This document shows, piece after piece, positions 26,049 through 35,114 of a DNA stretch of 64,000 bases. Source of the DNA: an uncultured Dialister sp. (GTDB lineage Bacteria > Bacillota > Negativicutes > Veillonellales > Dialisteraceae); assembly GCA_900547785.1 (NCBI GenBank), contig URIB01000002.1, positions 62,001 through 126,000 of the forward strand. The letters are read 5' to 3'. The notes below the pieces were generated by a model that had not been told where the DNA came from, searched no databases, and was given only the letters and a program-made list of their open reading frames with translations. A program made the position numbers and the translations under genes. The first letter of the stretch is position 1. Every line of letters begins with the position of its first letter.

Positions 26049-28403
26049 CTAAAAGTAAACATTTGTCACGCCCTCACCTCCATTTTGAGGAGACGCTGAT
26101 TCAAATTTACTGACAAAAGATATATTTCTCAAATAATTCTGTACCCCTTTCCGGAGTTTGCCCGTTCCTTTTCCATGAATAATCTGTACCGGCGATACCC
26201 CGGACATCAAACAATCATTTAGAAACCGATCAATTTCAGGGATCGCTTCATCAACAGTCTTCCCGATGATATTAAGTGTTGTGGAAACTGTTTCTTTCCT
26301 CAATAGCGAATAAGAATTCCCGGATTTACTTTTCATCATTTTTACACTTGATTTATTTATGTTTGATACAAAGCAATGCTTAGCATCAACCGTCACATTT
26401 GAGAACCCGCAGTTAATTGTTACTTTTCTCCCTGAAATTGATATAACCTCCCCATCAGTATCTAAAGTATCTATATAAACCGTTTCTCCGATATTTATCT
26501 CCTCTATATTTATATTTTTCCGCTTGTTTTTTATTTCCGGTATATCCAGTAAATCAATGGATGCTCTGACACCATTAATATATGCGTGGATATTATCTTT
26601 GCCGGAATTTTTTTCTTTCTTTTTTAAACTTTTTATAATTTCTTCAGACCGGAGACGCAAATCTCTCTTGATGTTCTCCGCTTCCGTTCTCGCTTTTTCT
26701 AAAATTCCGTCTTTTTTTTCATAAAACCGGGTCACTTCATCCTTTAATTCATCCCGAAAATGTTCTGCTTCTCTTAATGTATTTGCTATATCTGCCTTTT
26801 TTTGTTCTACCTCCTGCATTTGTCTGTTTAAATTTTCCATAACACTTTCCATATGATAAAGCGGCGATGTCTTTTGAAGCGCTTCTGCTCTGGTAATGAT
26901 TTCTCCCGGAACTCCCATGCGTTTACAAATATTGAATGCATTACTATTTCCCGATACACCGATAATCAAGCGATAAGTCGGTAATAAAGTTTCCAAATCA
27001 AATTCAACAAAAGCATTTTCAATGGCTTCTCTTTCGTAGGCCATCTTCTTCATTTCACTGAAATGGGAAGTAATAATCGTAGCTACTGATCTTTTGTCCA
27101 AATATTCGGTAACCGCTTGCGCTAAAGCCGCCCCTTCCACAGGATCCGTTCCGGAGCCCAGTTCGTCTAACAGTACCAAATCTCCTTTTTCGGCAACCGG
27201 CAAAAATGAAATCAACTGTTTTATATAACTTGAGAACGTCGATAAATTCAGTTGTATGCTTTGCTCGTCGCCTATAATTGAATAGATATGCTTATAAATC
27301 GGAAGTATGGATCCTTCATCGGCGGGTATAAACAGGCCGGATTGATTCATTAAAGCCAGTAGTCCAGCTGTTTTTATAGCAATCGTTTTGCCCCCCGCAT
27401 TTGAGCCGGTAATAATTAGAATATGAAAACTTTTCCCCAAGGTTAAGGAAATCGGAACTACCTGATTTTCAGGAATCAAGGGGTGTCTTGCATTTTTTAA
27501 TATCATTTCTCCGCTTTTCGCACAAACAGCTTTTGTTCCATGCATTGATAATGACAGAAAGCCGCGAGCGAAAATAAATTCAATTTCAGTGGCTATATGG
27601 CAATTTTTTTCAAGGATATCTTTGTTTTTCTTTATTTGCTGCGTAAGATTTTCTAATATCGTATATATTTCCTGCCGTTCTGCAGATATCAGTTCTGCCA
27701 GGTCGTTATTCAATTGGACGGATATCATCGGTTCCATAAATAAAGTTTGTCCTGTCGATGAACGATCATGAACAATCCCTTCAAAACTGTACCGATATTC
27801 TTCTTTAACAGGCACGACATACCTATGATTTCTTTGTGTAACAATGAAATCCTGAAAATAAGAACTTTGGTTTTTATCAGTAAGTATTTTTTCAAATGCT
27901 TTTCTGATCTTTGCTCTCCCATGTTCTATATCATTTCTGATTTTTGCCAATTTTATAGATGCTTGATCCCTGATTTCTCCCTTATCGTCAAAAACCTGCC
28001 TGATATCACGTATAAGTCGATGATCAGGCGTAATATTTTGTGACAATTCTTCCAACAGCGGATATAAAAGATGACGCTCTCCTTCAAAATAGTGATGCAT
28101 CTTGTTATAGGTTTCAATTGAGTTTGCCAATTCCATAAATTCTTTCGGCAGCAGAATAATATCCTTCTCCGCTTTTTTTAAAATCTTAAAAATATCGTGT
28201 GTTTCTCCGAGAGGTGTTGTTATTTCTTTTTCTAAACAAATATTGGCTTCTTCTGTCTGCAATAACCATTCCGAAACTTCCTTGATATCATCGGAGGGAC
28301 ATAAATTTATTGATTTTTGCTTGGACAACGAAGATGGAGCCAGTTTTGCCAACATTTTCCTTATTTCGTTAAATTCGAGAATTTGAAATATCTCTTGATT
28401 CAT
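26049..28403 (-). CDS. mutS2: MutS2 family ATPase with a degenerate Smr motif
   Basis: 784 aa: MutS core with Walker A at 331-340 (I-T-G-S-N-A-G-G-K-T), Walker B L-L-D-E-L-G-S-G-T-D-P, a coiled-coil region around 510-620, a KOW-like part, and a C-terminal Smr domain (about 705-784) with H-G-K-G-T-G-K-L-R. MutS2 proteins suppress recombination and, in B. subtilis, split collided ribosomes. Odd: the Smr start motif, usually D-L-R-G, reads N-I-I-G at 711-714, so Smr nuclease activity is doubtful. The start overlaps the stop of the U32 gene by one base. Confidence 0.95.
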   Translation of the reverse strand: MNQEIFQILEFNEIRKMLAKLAPSSLSKQKSINLCPSDDIKEVSEWLLQTEEANICLEKEITTPLGETHDIFKILKKAEKDIILLPKEFMELANSIETYNKMHHYFEGERHLLYPLLEELSQNITPDHRLIRDIRQVFDDKGEIRDQASIKLAKIRNDIEHGRAKIRKAFEKILTDKNQSSYFQDFIVTQRNHRYVVPVKEEYRYSFEGIVHDRSSTGQTLFMEPMISVQLNNDLAELISAERQEIYTILENLTQQIKKNKDILEKNCHIATEIEFIFARGFLSLSMHGTKAVCAKSGEMILKNARHPLIPENQVVPISLTLGKSFHILIITGSNAGGKTIAIKTAGLLALMNQSGLFIPADEGSILPIYKHIYSIIGDEQSIQLNLSTFSSYIKQLISFLPVAEKGDLVLLDELGSGTDPVEGAALAQAVTEYLDKRSVATIITSHFSEMKKMAYEREAIENAFVEFDLETLLPTYRLIIGVSGNSNAFNICKRMGVPGEIITRAEALQKTSPLYHMESVMENLNRQMQEVEQKKADIANTLREAEHFRDELKDEVTRFYEKKDGILEKARTEAENIKRDLRLRSEEIIKSLKKKEKNSGKDNIHAYINGVRASIDLLDIPEIKNKRKNINIEEINIGETVYIDTLDTDGEVISISGRKVTINCGFSNVTVDAKHCFVSNINKSSVKMMKSKSGNSYSLLRKETVSTTLNIIGKTVDEAIPEIDRFLNDCLMSGVSPVQIIHGKGTGKLRKGVQNYLRNISFVSKFESASPQNGGEGVTNVYF

Positions 28404-30835
28404 TACAATACACCTCTAAAAAAATGTCCTCTTGTGAATTGCCGGTTTTGTTCTACCGGTTGCGGCGGCAGCTCTTTCCCGTCTAATATATGTAAATATG
28501 ATTGACAAATGCCTCCGACATCCCCTTCTATTCCTTTTAAGTTTAGGCACAATCTTTTAATTCCCGTTTTTACAAGTTCAGTTAAATACGGCCTCATATC
28601 TAAGATATGAGAATTTAAAATATGCATATGGCACCACTCATCTGTCCTAATCGGAAACTTTTCTCCTTTTTGATCTTGTAATAAATAACCGTGTCTTAGG
28701 CAAGGTGCCGGGCAATGAGTTTTAGGTACATCCGCCATGACCGCATTGATGACACAGTATTCTGAAATCATCATTTCTGCCCGTCCATAAACTGTCACTC
28801 CTAACGGTATTCTTGAAGCTATTACAATATCCCTTATTTGAGGTATTGTCAGTTCCTGTGAAAGATAAGCTGCCGAAACTCCTATCTTTTCCAAAAACTG
28901 TATGCTCTCCCTATTAAATAAATTAAATGAAGAGCCGCATTCTATCGGTAAGTCAATATGATAATCCTTTACCCATTCAATCATTCCCGGATATTCCACT
29001 TCAATTCCATCAGGCTTCAATCCGCATAAATGAAGAAATTCTTTTTTGACACGTACCTCGTTAAACTCTCTTACTACGCGGGGAAACGTAAAGGTAATTT
29101 CCCCTTTTTCTGCATGCACGTAATCTAAAGCTTCCTTATAAACAGCCGGCGAAAGAGCTTTATGCCGAAAAGACTCACCGCCAAAAATAAATCTTTTGAT
29201 TCCTATGGCTAAAGCTGATTTTACATGTTCAATTCTATCTGTTTTGATAACAATTGACACAGGATCTTCCCGGAAAGAATACGGTACGTTTTTTATTCCC
29301 ACTATATCATTTACCTTCAAAACGGGAACTATCATTTTTTTCATACGTAAAATTTCTAATTTGGAAATGGCTTTCTGCCTCATTTTATTTATAACGCTTT
29401 TAGGGACCATGCAATCCTTATTTACAATTTCTGCTGATGATAATTTAAACCATGTATTTCCTAAACGGGATAGTTGATTCTTAATTTCTTCTACAGATGC
29501 CACTTGTTTAATCGCTTTTTCCGCCACAGTTTCAGAATGTACTGTTACCGTATTATTCTCATCATCGGTTATTGATAAGCGGATTAATTCTCCCGGTTCT
29601 GCAGTAAATGCGCATTTTAGCAAAATCTTGTTTTCCGTGCTTTTAATTGTGAATGGAGTATTTTTGTTTTTAAAATGCCAATATACCCTGCCATTCTTTT
29701 TTGCTTTTTCTGCAGTTAATAATTTATACAGATTTTCTTTTATAAATTTTTGAAATTTTGCATCTACGTAACCGATACCGTGATTTGTTGTTTCAAAAGA
29801 TACTCCTGCTACCGCATCTGTATGTTTTCTCTTTACTTTAAAAATGAATCCGTCATTTGTCACTCCGACAATCTGCCCGATTTCTACGCCGTGATTTCCC
29901 GGTGCATATTGAGTTATGCTTTCAGTTCCTATACGATTATCCAAATAAGACGCTGTATAGCCACGATTAAACTCTTTTTCCAAGTCAAGCTTGAGTGGTT
30001 TTAAGTCTAATACCTCTTTTTTATAAAAAGCATCAATCGCTTTACGGTAACTTACAACGGTACGATACACGTATTCAGGACTTTTCATACGTCCCTCTAT
30101 TTTTAGCGAATCAACTTTTGCATGAAGCAACTCGGGAATATGTTCCAATCCCATCATATCTTTCATACTTAAAATATATTTTCCTTTTTGGGGCTGTAAA
30201 ATACGGCCTGCATTATCTACCAATTGATAAGGCATGCGGCAGGGCTGGGCACAAGATCCTCGATTCCCACTTCTGTCTCCTATAAAACTGCTCATTAAAC
30301 ATTGTCCCGAATAACAAACACAAAGTGCCCCATGAACAAAAACTTCTATTTCCATGTTTGTTGATTTCGTTATATTTTCGATTTCTTTTAGTGATAATTC
30401 CCTAGATAATACAACCCGTTGAAATCCTAAAGATTCTAAAAATCTGACGCCCGATGCATTAGAAACTGTCATCTGCGTACTCCCGTGAAGAGGAATATGA
30501 GAGGCTATTCTTTTTGCCATGGATGCAACGCCTAAATCCTGTACAAGTATTCCATCAATTTCCAGTTTTGATAAAAAATAAAGATATGACTCCAAATTCT
30601 TCATTTCTTTATCTGTGATTAGCGTATTCAGAGTAATATAGACACGAGCACCTTTAATATGGGCTTGTCTGACTGCATTCTGGATTTCTTCATCAGAAAA
30701 GTTTCCGGCAAATTTACGAGCGCTAAATTGTTTTCCCCCCAAGTATACGGCATCGGCTCCGCCATCCAAGGCCGCCATAAAATGTTCCGGTGATCCTGCC
30801 GGTGCCAACAATTCTACTTTCTTATGAACGTTCAA
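28403..30835 (-). CDS. U32 family protein (RlhA/TrhP-like), DUF3656-type long form
   Basis: 810 aa from the proposed TTG start. The N-terminal U32 barrel begins V-E-L-L-A-P-A-G-S-P-E. The central cysteine cluster includes V-H-G-A-L-C-V-C-Y-S-G-Q-C and G-S-C-A-Q-P-C-R, consistent with an iron-sulfur site. A further C-terminal U32-like segment has its own Cys-Pro-Ala-Pro-Cys. Although called peptidases, members such as E. coli RlhA and TrhP hydroxylate rRNA or tRNA; which RNA is the target here is unknown. TTG 30835 is chosen because AAAGGA lies 6 nt upstream, while the longer frame to 30874 runs into a terminator hairpin. Confidence 0.87.
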   Translation of the reverse strand: MNVHKKVELLAPAGSPEHFMAALDGGADAVYLGGKQFSARKFAGNFSDEEIQNAVRQAHIKGARVYITLNTLITDKEMKNLESYLYFLSKLEIDGILVQDLGVASMAKRIASHIPLHGSTQMTVSNASGVRFLESLGFQRVVLSRELSLKEIENITKSTNMEIEVFVHGALCVCYSGQCLMSSFIGDRSGNRGSCAQPCRMPYQLVDNAGRILQPQKGKYILSMKDMMGLEHIPELLHAKVDSLKIEGRMKSPEYVYRTVVSYRKAIDAFYKKEVLDLKPLKLDLEKEFNRGYTASYLDNRIGTESITQYAPGNHGVEIGQIVGVTNDGFIFKVKRKHTDAVAGVSFETTNHGIGYVDAKFQKFIKENLYKLLTAEKAKKNGRVYWHFKNKNTPFTIKSTENKILLKCAFTAEPGELIRLSITDDENNTVTVHSETVAEKAIKQVASVEEIKNQLSRLGNTWFKLSSAEIVNKDCMVPKSVINKMRQKAISKLEILRMKKMIVPVLKVNDIVGIKNVPYSFREDPVSIVIKTDRIEHVKSALAIGIKRFIFGGESFRHKALSPAVYKEALDYVHAEKGEITFTFPRVVREFNEVRVKKEFLHLCGLKPDGIEVEYPGMIEWVKDYHIDLPIECGSSFNLFNRESIQFLEKIGVSAAYLSQELTIPQIRDIVIASRIPLGVTVYGRAEMMISEYCVINAVMADVPKTHCPAPCLRHGYLLQDQKGEKFPIRTDEWCHMHILNSHILDMRPYLTELVKTGIKRLCLNLKGIEGDVGGICQSYLHILDGKELPPQPVEQNRQFTRGHFFRGVL

Positions 30836-30851
30836 CTGATGTCCTTTCAAA

Positions 30852-30900
30852 ATAAAATAAGAGAAGTTCTCCAATAAATGAGAATCTTCTCTTATTTTAT
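30852..30900 (-). terminator. Terminator after the PduO-type gene
   Basis: Long inverted repeat: 15-bp outer stem (30852-30866 / 30886-30900), a one-base bulge, a 5-bp inner stem and an 8-nt loop, AT-rich at its base with TTATTTTATTTT after it on the minus strand. It lies between the adenosyltransferase stop (30920) and the U32 start (30835). The GC content is low, so a structural leader role is also possible. Confidence 0.65.
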
Positions 30901-30919
30901 CATACTTTATCTTATGAAT

Positions 30920-31423
30920 TTATTTTACTTCAGTTTCGTAGCGGGATAAGGTGAAACACAAATCAGACAAACGGTTTAGATAACGGATTCCCGTTTCATG
31001 AACTTCTTCCGATTCGGCAAGTCTCCACATATCTCTTTCTGCCCGACGCACCACAGAACGTGCCATATCTAAACAGCTCGCCCCCTGCGTATCTCCAGGA
31101 ACCAAAAAATGATCCAGCGGCTCCAATGATTCCGTGTACTTGTCGATTATCTGCTCCAGTTCCGTTACATTATCATTAGTAATATTTGCGTCTTTTCCAA
31201 TGCTGGCAATATCTGCCATTAAAAGCCACAAATCCTTTTGAATCTTATAAATAGTTTCTTTGATGTTATCATGCGTAGCAAATGCACGAGCCATTCCCAG
31301 TACAGAGTCAACTTCATCAACCGTACCATAAGTTTCTACGCGAAGACTGCCTTTAGAAACACGTTCTCCCGTATAAAGACTCGTCTTTCCTTTATCACCA
31401 GTACGTGTATAAACCTTCGACAT
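30920..31423 (-). CDS. PduO-type cob(I)alamin adenosyltransferase
   Basis: 167 aa beginning M-S-K-V-Y-T-R-T-G-D-K-G-K-T-S-L, the ATP-binding start of PduO-type ATP:corrinoid adenosyltransferases, with the C-terminal R-S-V-V-R-R-A-E-R motif. It makes adenosylcobalamin, the coenzyme form expected by the CobU/CobS branch in this window. ATG 31423 has AAGGTGAT 5 nt upstream; a GTG at 31432 is rejected. It follows ndk by 18 bp, away from the main cobalamin operon. Confidence 0.92.
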   Translation of the reverse strand: MSKVYTRTGDKGKTSLYTGERVSKGSLRVETYGTVDEVDSVLGMARAFATHDNIKETIYKIQKDLWLLMADIASIGKDANITNDNVTELEQIIDKYTESLEPLDHFLVPGDTQGASCLDMARSVVRRAERDMWRLAESEEVHETGIRYLNRLSDLCFTLSRYETEVK

Positions 31424-31441
31424 AAAAATCACCTTATTTCA

Positions 31442-31858
31442 TTAGTCTAATTCAGGGAACCACAGTCCAATTTCTCTGACCGCCGTTTCCGGAGCATCTG
31501 AAGCATGTACTACATTTTCATCAATAGAGGTTGCAAAATCGCCACGAATTGATCCGGGGACCGCTTCCAAGGGATTTGTCGCCCCATTAATCTGACGAAC
31601 TGCGGCAACAGCATTTTCACCCTCAAGAACCATTGCTAAAACAGGACCTGAAGTGATAAAAGAAATTAAATCATTAAAAAATCCCTTGCCTTCATGTTCT
31701 GCATAGTGTTTTTTTGCCAACTCTTCTGAAACTTTAATCATTTTTATTGCGTGGACGACCAGTCCTTTTCTTTCAAACCGGGAAATAATTTCTCCACAGA
31801 TATGTTTCTTTACTCCATCCGGTTTTACCAGAACAAGGGTTTTTTCAATATTGGACAT
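31442..31858 (-). CDS. ndk: Nucleoside diphosphate kinase
   Basis: 138-residue Ndk with K-P-D-G-V near the N-terminus, the G-S-I-R-G-D-F segment and the phosphorylated His118 in N-V-V-H-A-S-D-A. The family consensus here is N-x-x-H-G-S-D, so Gly is replaced by Ala next to the active histidine. Equilibrates NTP pools. 19 bp after htpX. Confidence 0.95.
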   Translation of the reverse strand: MSNIEKTLVLVKPDGVKKHICGEIISRFERKGLVVHAIKMIKVSEELAKKHYAEHEGKGFFNDLISFITSGPVLAMVLEGENAVAAVRQINGATNPLEAVPGSIRGDFATSIDENVVHASDAPETAVREIGLWFPELD

Positions 31859-31877
31859 AATATTCCTCCTTAAAAAA

Positions 31878-32738
31878 TTAATTCATATTTGCTGCGATTT
31901 CACGCAACTTTTTTACACGTTCTTCTGTCGAAGGATGTGTAGAAAACAAAGATGCAAATCCATTGACTCCTGCCAAAGGATTAATAATAAACAAACCCGA
32001 TGAAGCAGGCTTTGCATTCGGCATCACCTTATGATGGGCGTAATTATCCAATTTTTCCAGCGCTGATGCCAACGCCAACGGTTTTCCGCTGATTTCTGCA
32101 CCGGACGCATCTGCCATAAATTCTCTGGATCGGGACAACGCCATTTGGACAAGTGCAGCTGCAAACGGTGCAATGATAATCGTTGCTAAAAGTGCAATCG
32201 GATTATTACTTCGCCCCTCGCTGTCTCGACCTCCACCAAATATAGCCGCCCATTGTGCAGCTTGAGCCACATAACTGATGGCTGTAGCAAAAGTAGATGC
32301 CATAGTCATAATCAGTGTATCATGATGACGGATATGAGACAACTCATGACTAATCACCCCTGCTATTTCATCTCTATCAAGCAGTGAGATTAATCCCTCC
32401 GTTACCGCAACGGCTGCATGGCTCTCATTTCGCCCCGTTGCAAACGCATTGGGAACAGACGTAGGAATTATATACAACCTCGGCATTGGCATACCGGCAT
32501 TTTTAACCAAATTCCTGACCAAATCAAACAGCTCCGGCACTTGTTCTTCTGATAACTCCCGTGCATTGTAGGCATTTAAAGCAATTTTATCTGAATTCCA
32601 ATAACTGTAAAAGTTCATAGCCAGCGCAATAACGAACATAACAGTCGCTCCGTTCCGCCCACCCATATATCCGCCTATAGCCACTAAAATAACACACAAA
32701 AGTGTCATCAACATAACTGATTTTACTCTATTTATCAT
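31878..32738 (-). CDS. htpX: HtpX-like membrane zinc metalloprotease (M48)
   Basis: 286 aa with two N-terminal membrane segments (about 8-45), the H-E-L-S-H-I-R-H-H-D zinc motif and two further hydrophobic segments after it, then the Glu ligand in E-F-M-A-D. HtpX degrades damaged membrane proteins. ATG 32738 has GAGGAAA 5 nt upstream. The open frame runs on to 32795, but that would overlap the tRNA-Pro gene, so the longer start is wrong. Confidence 0.93.
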   Translation of the reverse strand: MINRVKSVMLMTLLCVILVAIGGYMGGRNGATVMFVIALAMNFYSYWNSDKIALNAYNARELSEEQVPELFDLVRNLVKNAGMPMPRLYIIPTSVPNAFATGRNESHAAVAVTEGLISLLDRDEIAGVISHELSHIRHHDTLIMTMASTFATAISYVAQAAQWAAIFGGGRDSEGRSNNPIALLATIIIAPFAAALVQMALSRSREFMADASGAEISGKPLALASALEKLDNYAHHKVMPNAKPASSGLFIINPLAGVNGFASLFSTHPSTEERVKKLREIAANMN

Positions 32739-32780
32739 ACATTTCCTCACTTCATAAAGAAATACCTTACCAATAAAAAA

Positions 32781-32857
32781 TGGTCGGAACGACATGATTC
32801 GAACATGCGACCTCTACCACCCCAAGGTAGCGCTCTACCAAACTGAGCTACGTCCCG
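32781..32857 (-). tRNA. tRNA-Pro (anticodon GGG)
   Basis: Full cloverleaf on the minus strand: a 7-bp acceptor stem with one G-U pair, D arm GCTC/GAGC, anticodon stem CTACC/GGTAG with loop TTGGGGT (anticodon GGG), T arm with TTCGAAT, and an encoded CCA end. It reads proline codons CCC and CCU. It lies alone between thrB and htpX. Confidence 0.95.
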
Positions 32858-32875
32858 ACAATTATTACATAAAAT

Positions 32876-32904
32876 AGAATACACATTTTATTTATACTTG
32901 TCAA
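32876..32904 (-). promoter_or_regulatory. Promoter of tRNA-Pro (and perhaps htpX-ndk)
   Basis: On the minus strand a consensus TTGACA (32904-32899), a 17-bp spacer and TATTCT (32881-32876). The -35 overlaps the thrB stop. Predicted start about 12 bp before the mature tRNA 5' end. No terminator separates the tRNA from htpX, so htpX-ndk-adenosyltransferase may share it. Confidence 0.65.
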
Positions 32905-33824
32905 CATACAATGGGAGAAACTCCGTTTAGGTCAAATTCTAAAACCATATACCTTGCCGGTATATTTTGTTTTAAAAATGCTGAAACCATACTTTCTCCC
33001 ACAGATGTTATGTTTTTTTCATCAGTAAAAGCAATCATCGTAGGCCCGGACCCGCTAATCGTCGCACCATATGCACCCGCTTCATAGGCATTTTGAATAG
33101 CCTCTGCCCCTCCGGGAATTAAACTCAAACGATATGGAACATGCACAGAATCTTCCAATCCCAACCTTAAAAACTCGGGATTTTGAGAAAAAAATGCCGA
33201 TAATAAAAAAGAAAGACTTCTAATGTTGTTGACAACGGCTTGCCGTTCATAGGTATCCGGTAAAACTGATCTGGCTTTTTCCGTCAAAAGCTCAAAATCC
33301 GGAACCACGACAACGGATTTCCAAGTAGGATCCGCCTTTACCTTATTGACAATTACCTTATCATTCTTTTGTGACGATATACAAAATCCACCTAAGACTG
33401 CCGGTGCCACATTGTCCGGATGTCCTTCCAATCCGGCAGTGATATTTAGTATTTCTTTTTTGCTTAAAATATCCCCAAAATATTCATTTGCCAAAAATGC
33501 CCCTGCCACTAAAGCCGATGAACTGCTCCCCAGCCCCCTGGCAAGCGGAATTCTGTTATTCAGTCTGAATTTTCCTCCGGGAATATCTTTGCCGATTTTT
33601 TCACTCACTGCTTTCATGGCTTGTAAAATCATGTTTGATTTCCCGGAACAAATTTCTGTTTTCCCTTCCCCTTCTACATAAAATTCAGATTGAACAAGTG
33701 AAAGAGAATCTTCCGGTTTAAAATAAATTTCATTATAAAGCGACAGCGCTATCCCCAATGTATCAAATCCGCTTCCCACGTTTGCCGTTGTGGCCGGCAC
33801 TTTGGCTCCCAGTTCTTTATTCAT
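32901..33824 (-). CDS. thrB: Homoserine kinase
   Basis: GHMP kinase forming O-phosphohomoserine. N-terminal V-P-A-T-T-A-N-V-G-S-G-F-D and the ATP loop P-L-A-R-G-L-G-S-S-S-S-A are typical; 307 aa. It overlaps hom by 8 bp. Threonine synthase (thrC) is not in the window. Confidence 0.95.
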   Translation of the reverse strand: MNKELGAKVPATTANVGSGFDTLGIALSLYNEIYFKPEDSLSLVQSEFYVEGEGKTEICSGKSNMILQAMKAVSEKIGKDIPGGKFRLNNRIPLARGLGSSSSALVAGAFLANEYFGDILSKKEILNITAGLEGHPDNVAPAVLGGFCISSQKNDKVIVNKVKADPTWKSVVVVPDFELLTEKARSVLPDTYERQAVVNNIRSLSFLLSAFFSQNPEFLRLGLEDSVHVPYRLSLIPGGAEAIQNAYEAGAYGATISGSGPTMIAFTDEKNITSVGESMVSAFLKQNIPARYMVLEFDLNGVSPIVC

Positions 33825-35112
33825 TTCCCATAACCCTTATAATATTGGCAACTTCTCTCATGCAAGGCAAGACCTTTAAAGCTTTTTCTACCTGCAAAAT
33901 ATTTTGTCGCGTTGTATTTTCTGTAATAATAACCAATTCCGCCGCCCCTTCAATCCTTTGCTTTTGAACAACCTCTTTGATACTGACATCATGATCCGAA
34001 AAAGCTGATGCGATTTGGGCTAAAACACCTGTTATATCATCAACGATTAATCTGAAATAATACAAGTTTTTCAACTTCCCGGATGAATAAAACGGTATTC
34101 GTTTTATATCTGTCATAATCATTCCTGTTCCGGTCGTCCTATTCAGGATATGGTGGGCGGTGCTGATAACATCCCCCATAACGGCACTTGCTGTCGGCAA
34201 AGAACCTGCACCTCTTCCATAAAACATGATGTCATCTACAATATTTCCGGTTACATAAATCGCATTATATGCCCCCTGTACCGATGCCATAGGATGGTTA
34301 TTCGGTACAAACGCCGGATAGACGTTAAGTGCAATTCCGTTCTCTTGCCGCAAAGCTACAGTAAGAAGTTTTACTGTATATCCCATTTCTTTTGCGTATT
34401 TAATATCATTTTGGGATATCTTGGTAATTCCCTCAACAATAACATCATCGAATGTAACATTGGCTCTAAAACCGATGGACGATAAAATAGCTAATTTCCT
34501 TGCTGCATCAAATCCACAAACATCATTTGTGGGATCTGCTTCCGCAAATCCTTTTTCTTGGGCATCTTTAAGAGCCTCATCATACGCTCGGCCTGTTTCC
34601 GTCATTTGTGTAAGAATATAATTGGTCGTTCCGTTTAATATGCCAACAATACTTTCTATGCGATTGGCAGCTAATGATTGATGTAACGGCATCAATATGG
34701 GAATGCCTCCGCCGACACTAGCTTCACAGCTGAAATTCACATGCTTTTCTATCGCTTTATGGATAATCTCCGGCCCATGTAAAGCCACTAAATCTTTATT
34801 CGCACTTACAACGCTGAGATGTTTCTCTAAAGCTGAAAAAATATATTCTTTGGCAGGTGAAATTCCCCCCATAACTTCAACCACAATATCTAATGAATCA
34901 TCTTCAATAATTTCGCGAAAAGAATCTGTTACATGAATATTTCTCAACAAACTATTATTTTTGTATTTATCAATATCTCTAACCAATACATGCTTTATAG
35001 CCAATTTGCAACCAAGCTGCTCTTCTATAACAGAGGAGTTTTCAAATATAGTCGTCGCAACACCACTTCCGACCGTCCCGAATCCTAATAGTGCAAGATT
35101 AATTTCTTTCAT
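33817..35112 (-). CDS. hom: Homoserine dehydrogenase with ACT domain
   Basis: 431 aa: Rossmann domain starting G-F-G-T-V-G-S-G-V, the substrate domain with N-G-T-T-N-Y-I-L and the catalytic K-D-A-Q-E-K-G-F-A-E-A-D-P-T-N-D motif, and a C-terminal ACT domain (about 350-431) expected to sense threonine. It reduces aspartate semialdehyde from asd. The gene begins 2 bp after the thrR-like gene, which probably regulates it. Confidence 0.96.
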   Translation of the reverse strand: MKEINLALLGFGTVGSGVATTIFENSSVIEEQLGCKLAIKHVLVRDIDKYKNNSLLRNIHVTDSFREIIEDDSLDIVVEVMGGISPAKEYIFSALEKHLSVVSANKDLVALHGPEIIHKAIEKHVNFSCEASVGGGIPILMPLHQSLAANRIESIVGILNGTTNYILTQMTETGRAYDEALKDAQEKGFAEADPTNDVCGFDAARKLAILSSIGFRANVTFDDVIVEGITKISQNDIKYAKEMGYTVKLLTVALRQENGIALNVYPAFVPNNHPMASVQGAYNAIYVTGNIVDDIMFYGRGAGSLPTASAVMGDVISTAHHILNRTTGTGMIMTDIKRIPFYSSGKLKNLYYFRLIVDDITGVLAQIASAFSDHDVSIKEVVQKQRIEGAAELVIITENTTRQNILQVEKALKVLPCMREVANIIRVMGNE

Positions 35113-35114
35113 GA

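Noticed and set aside
32739..32795. N-terminal extension of htpX
   Set aside because: It overlaps the tRNA-Pro gene and lacks a ribosome binding site; GAGGAAA marks ATG 32738.
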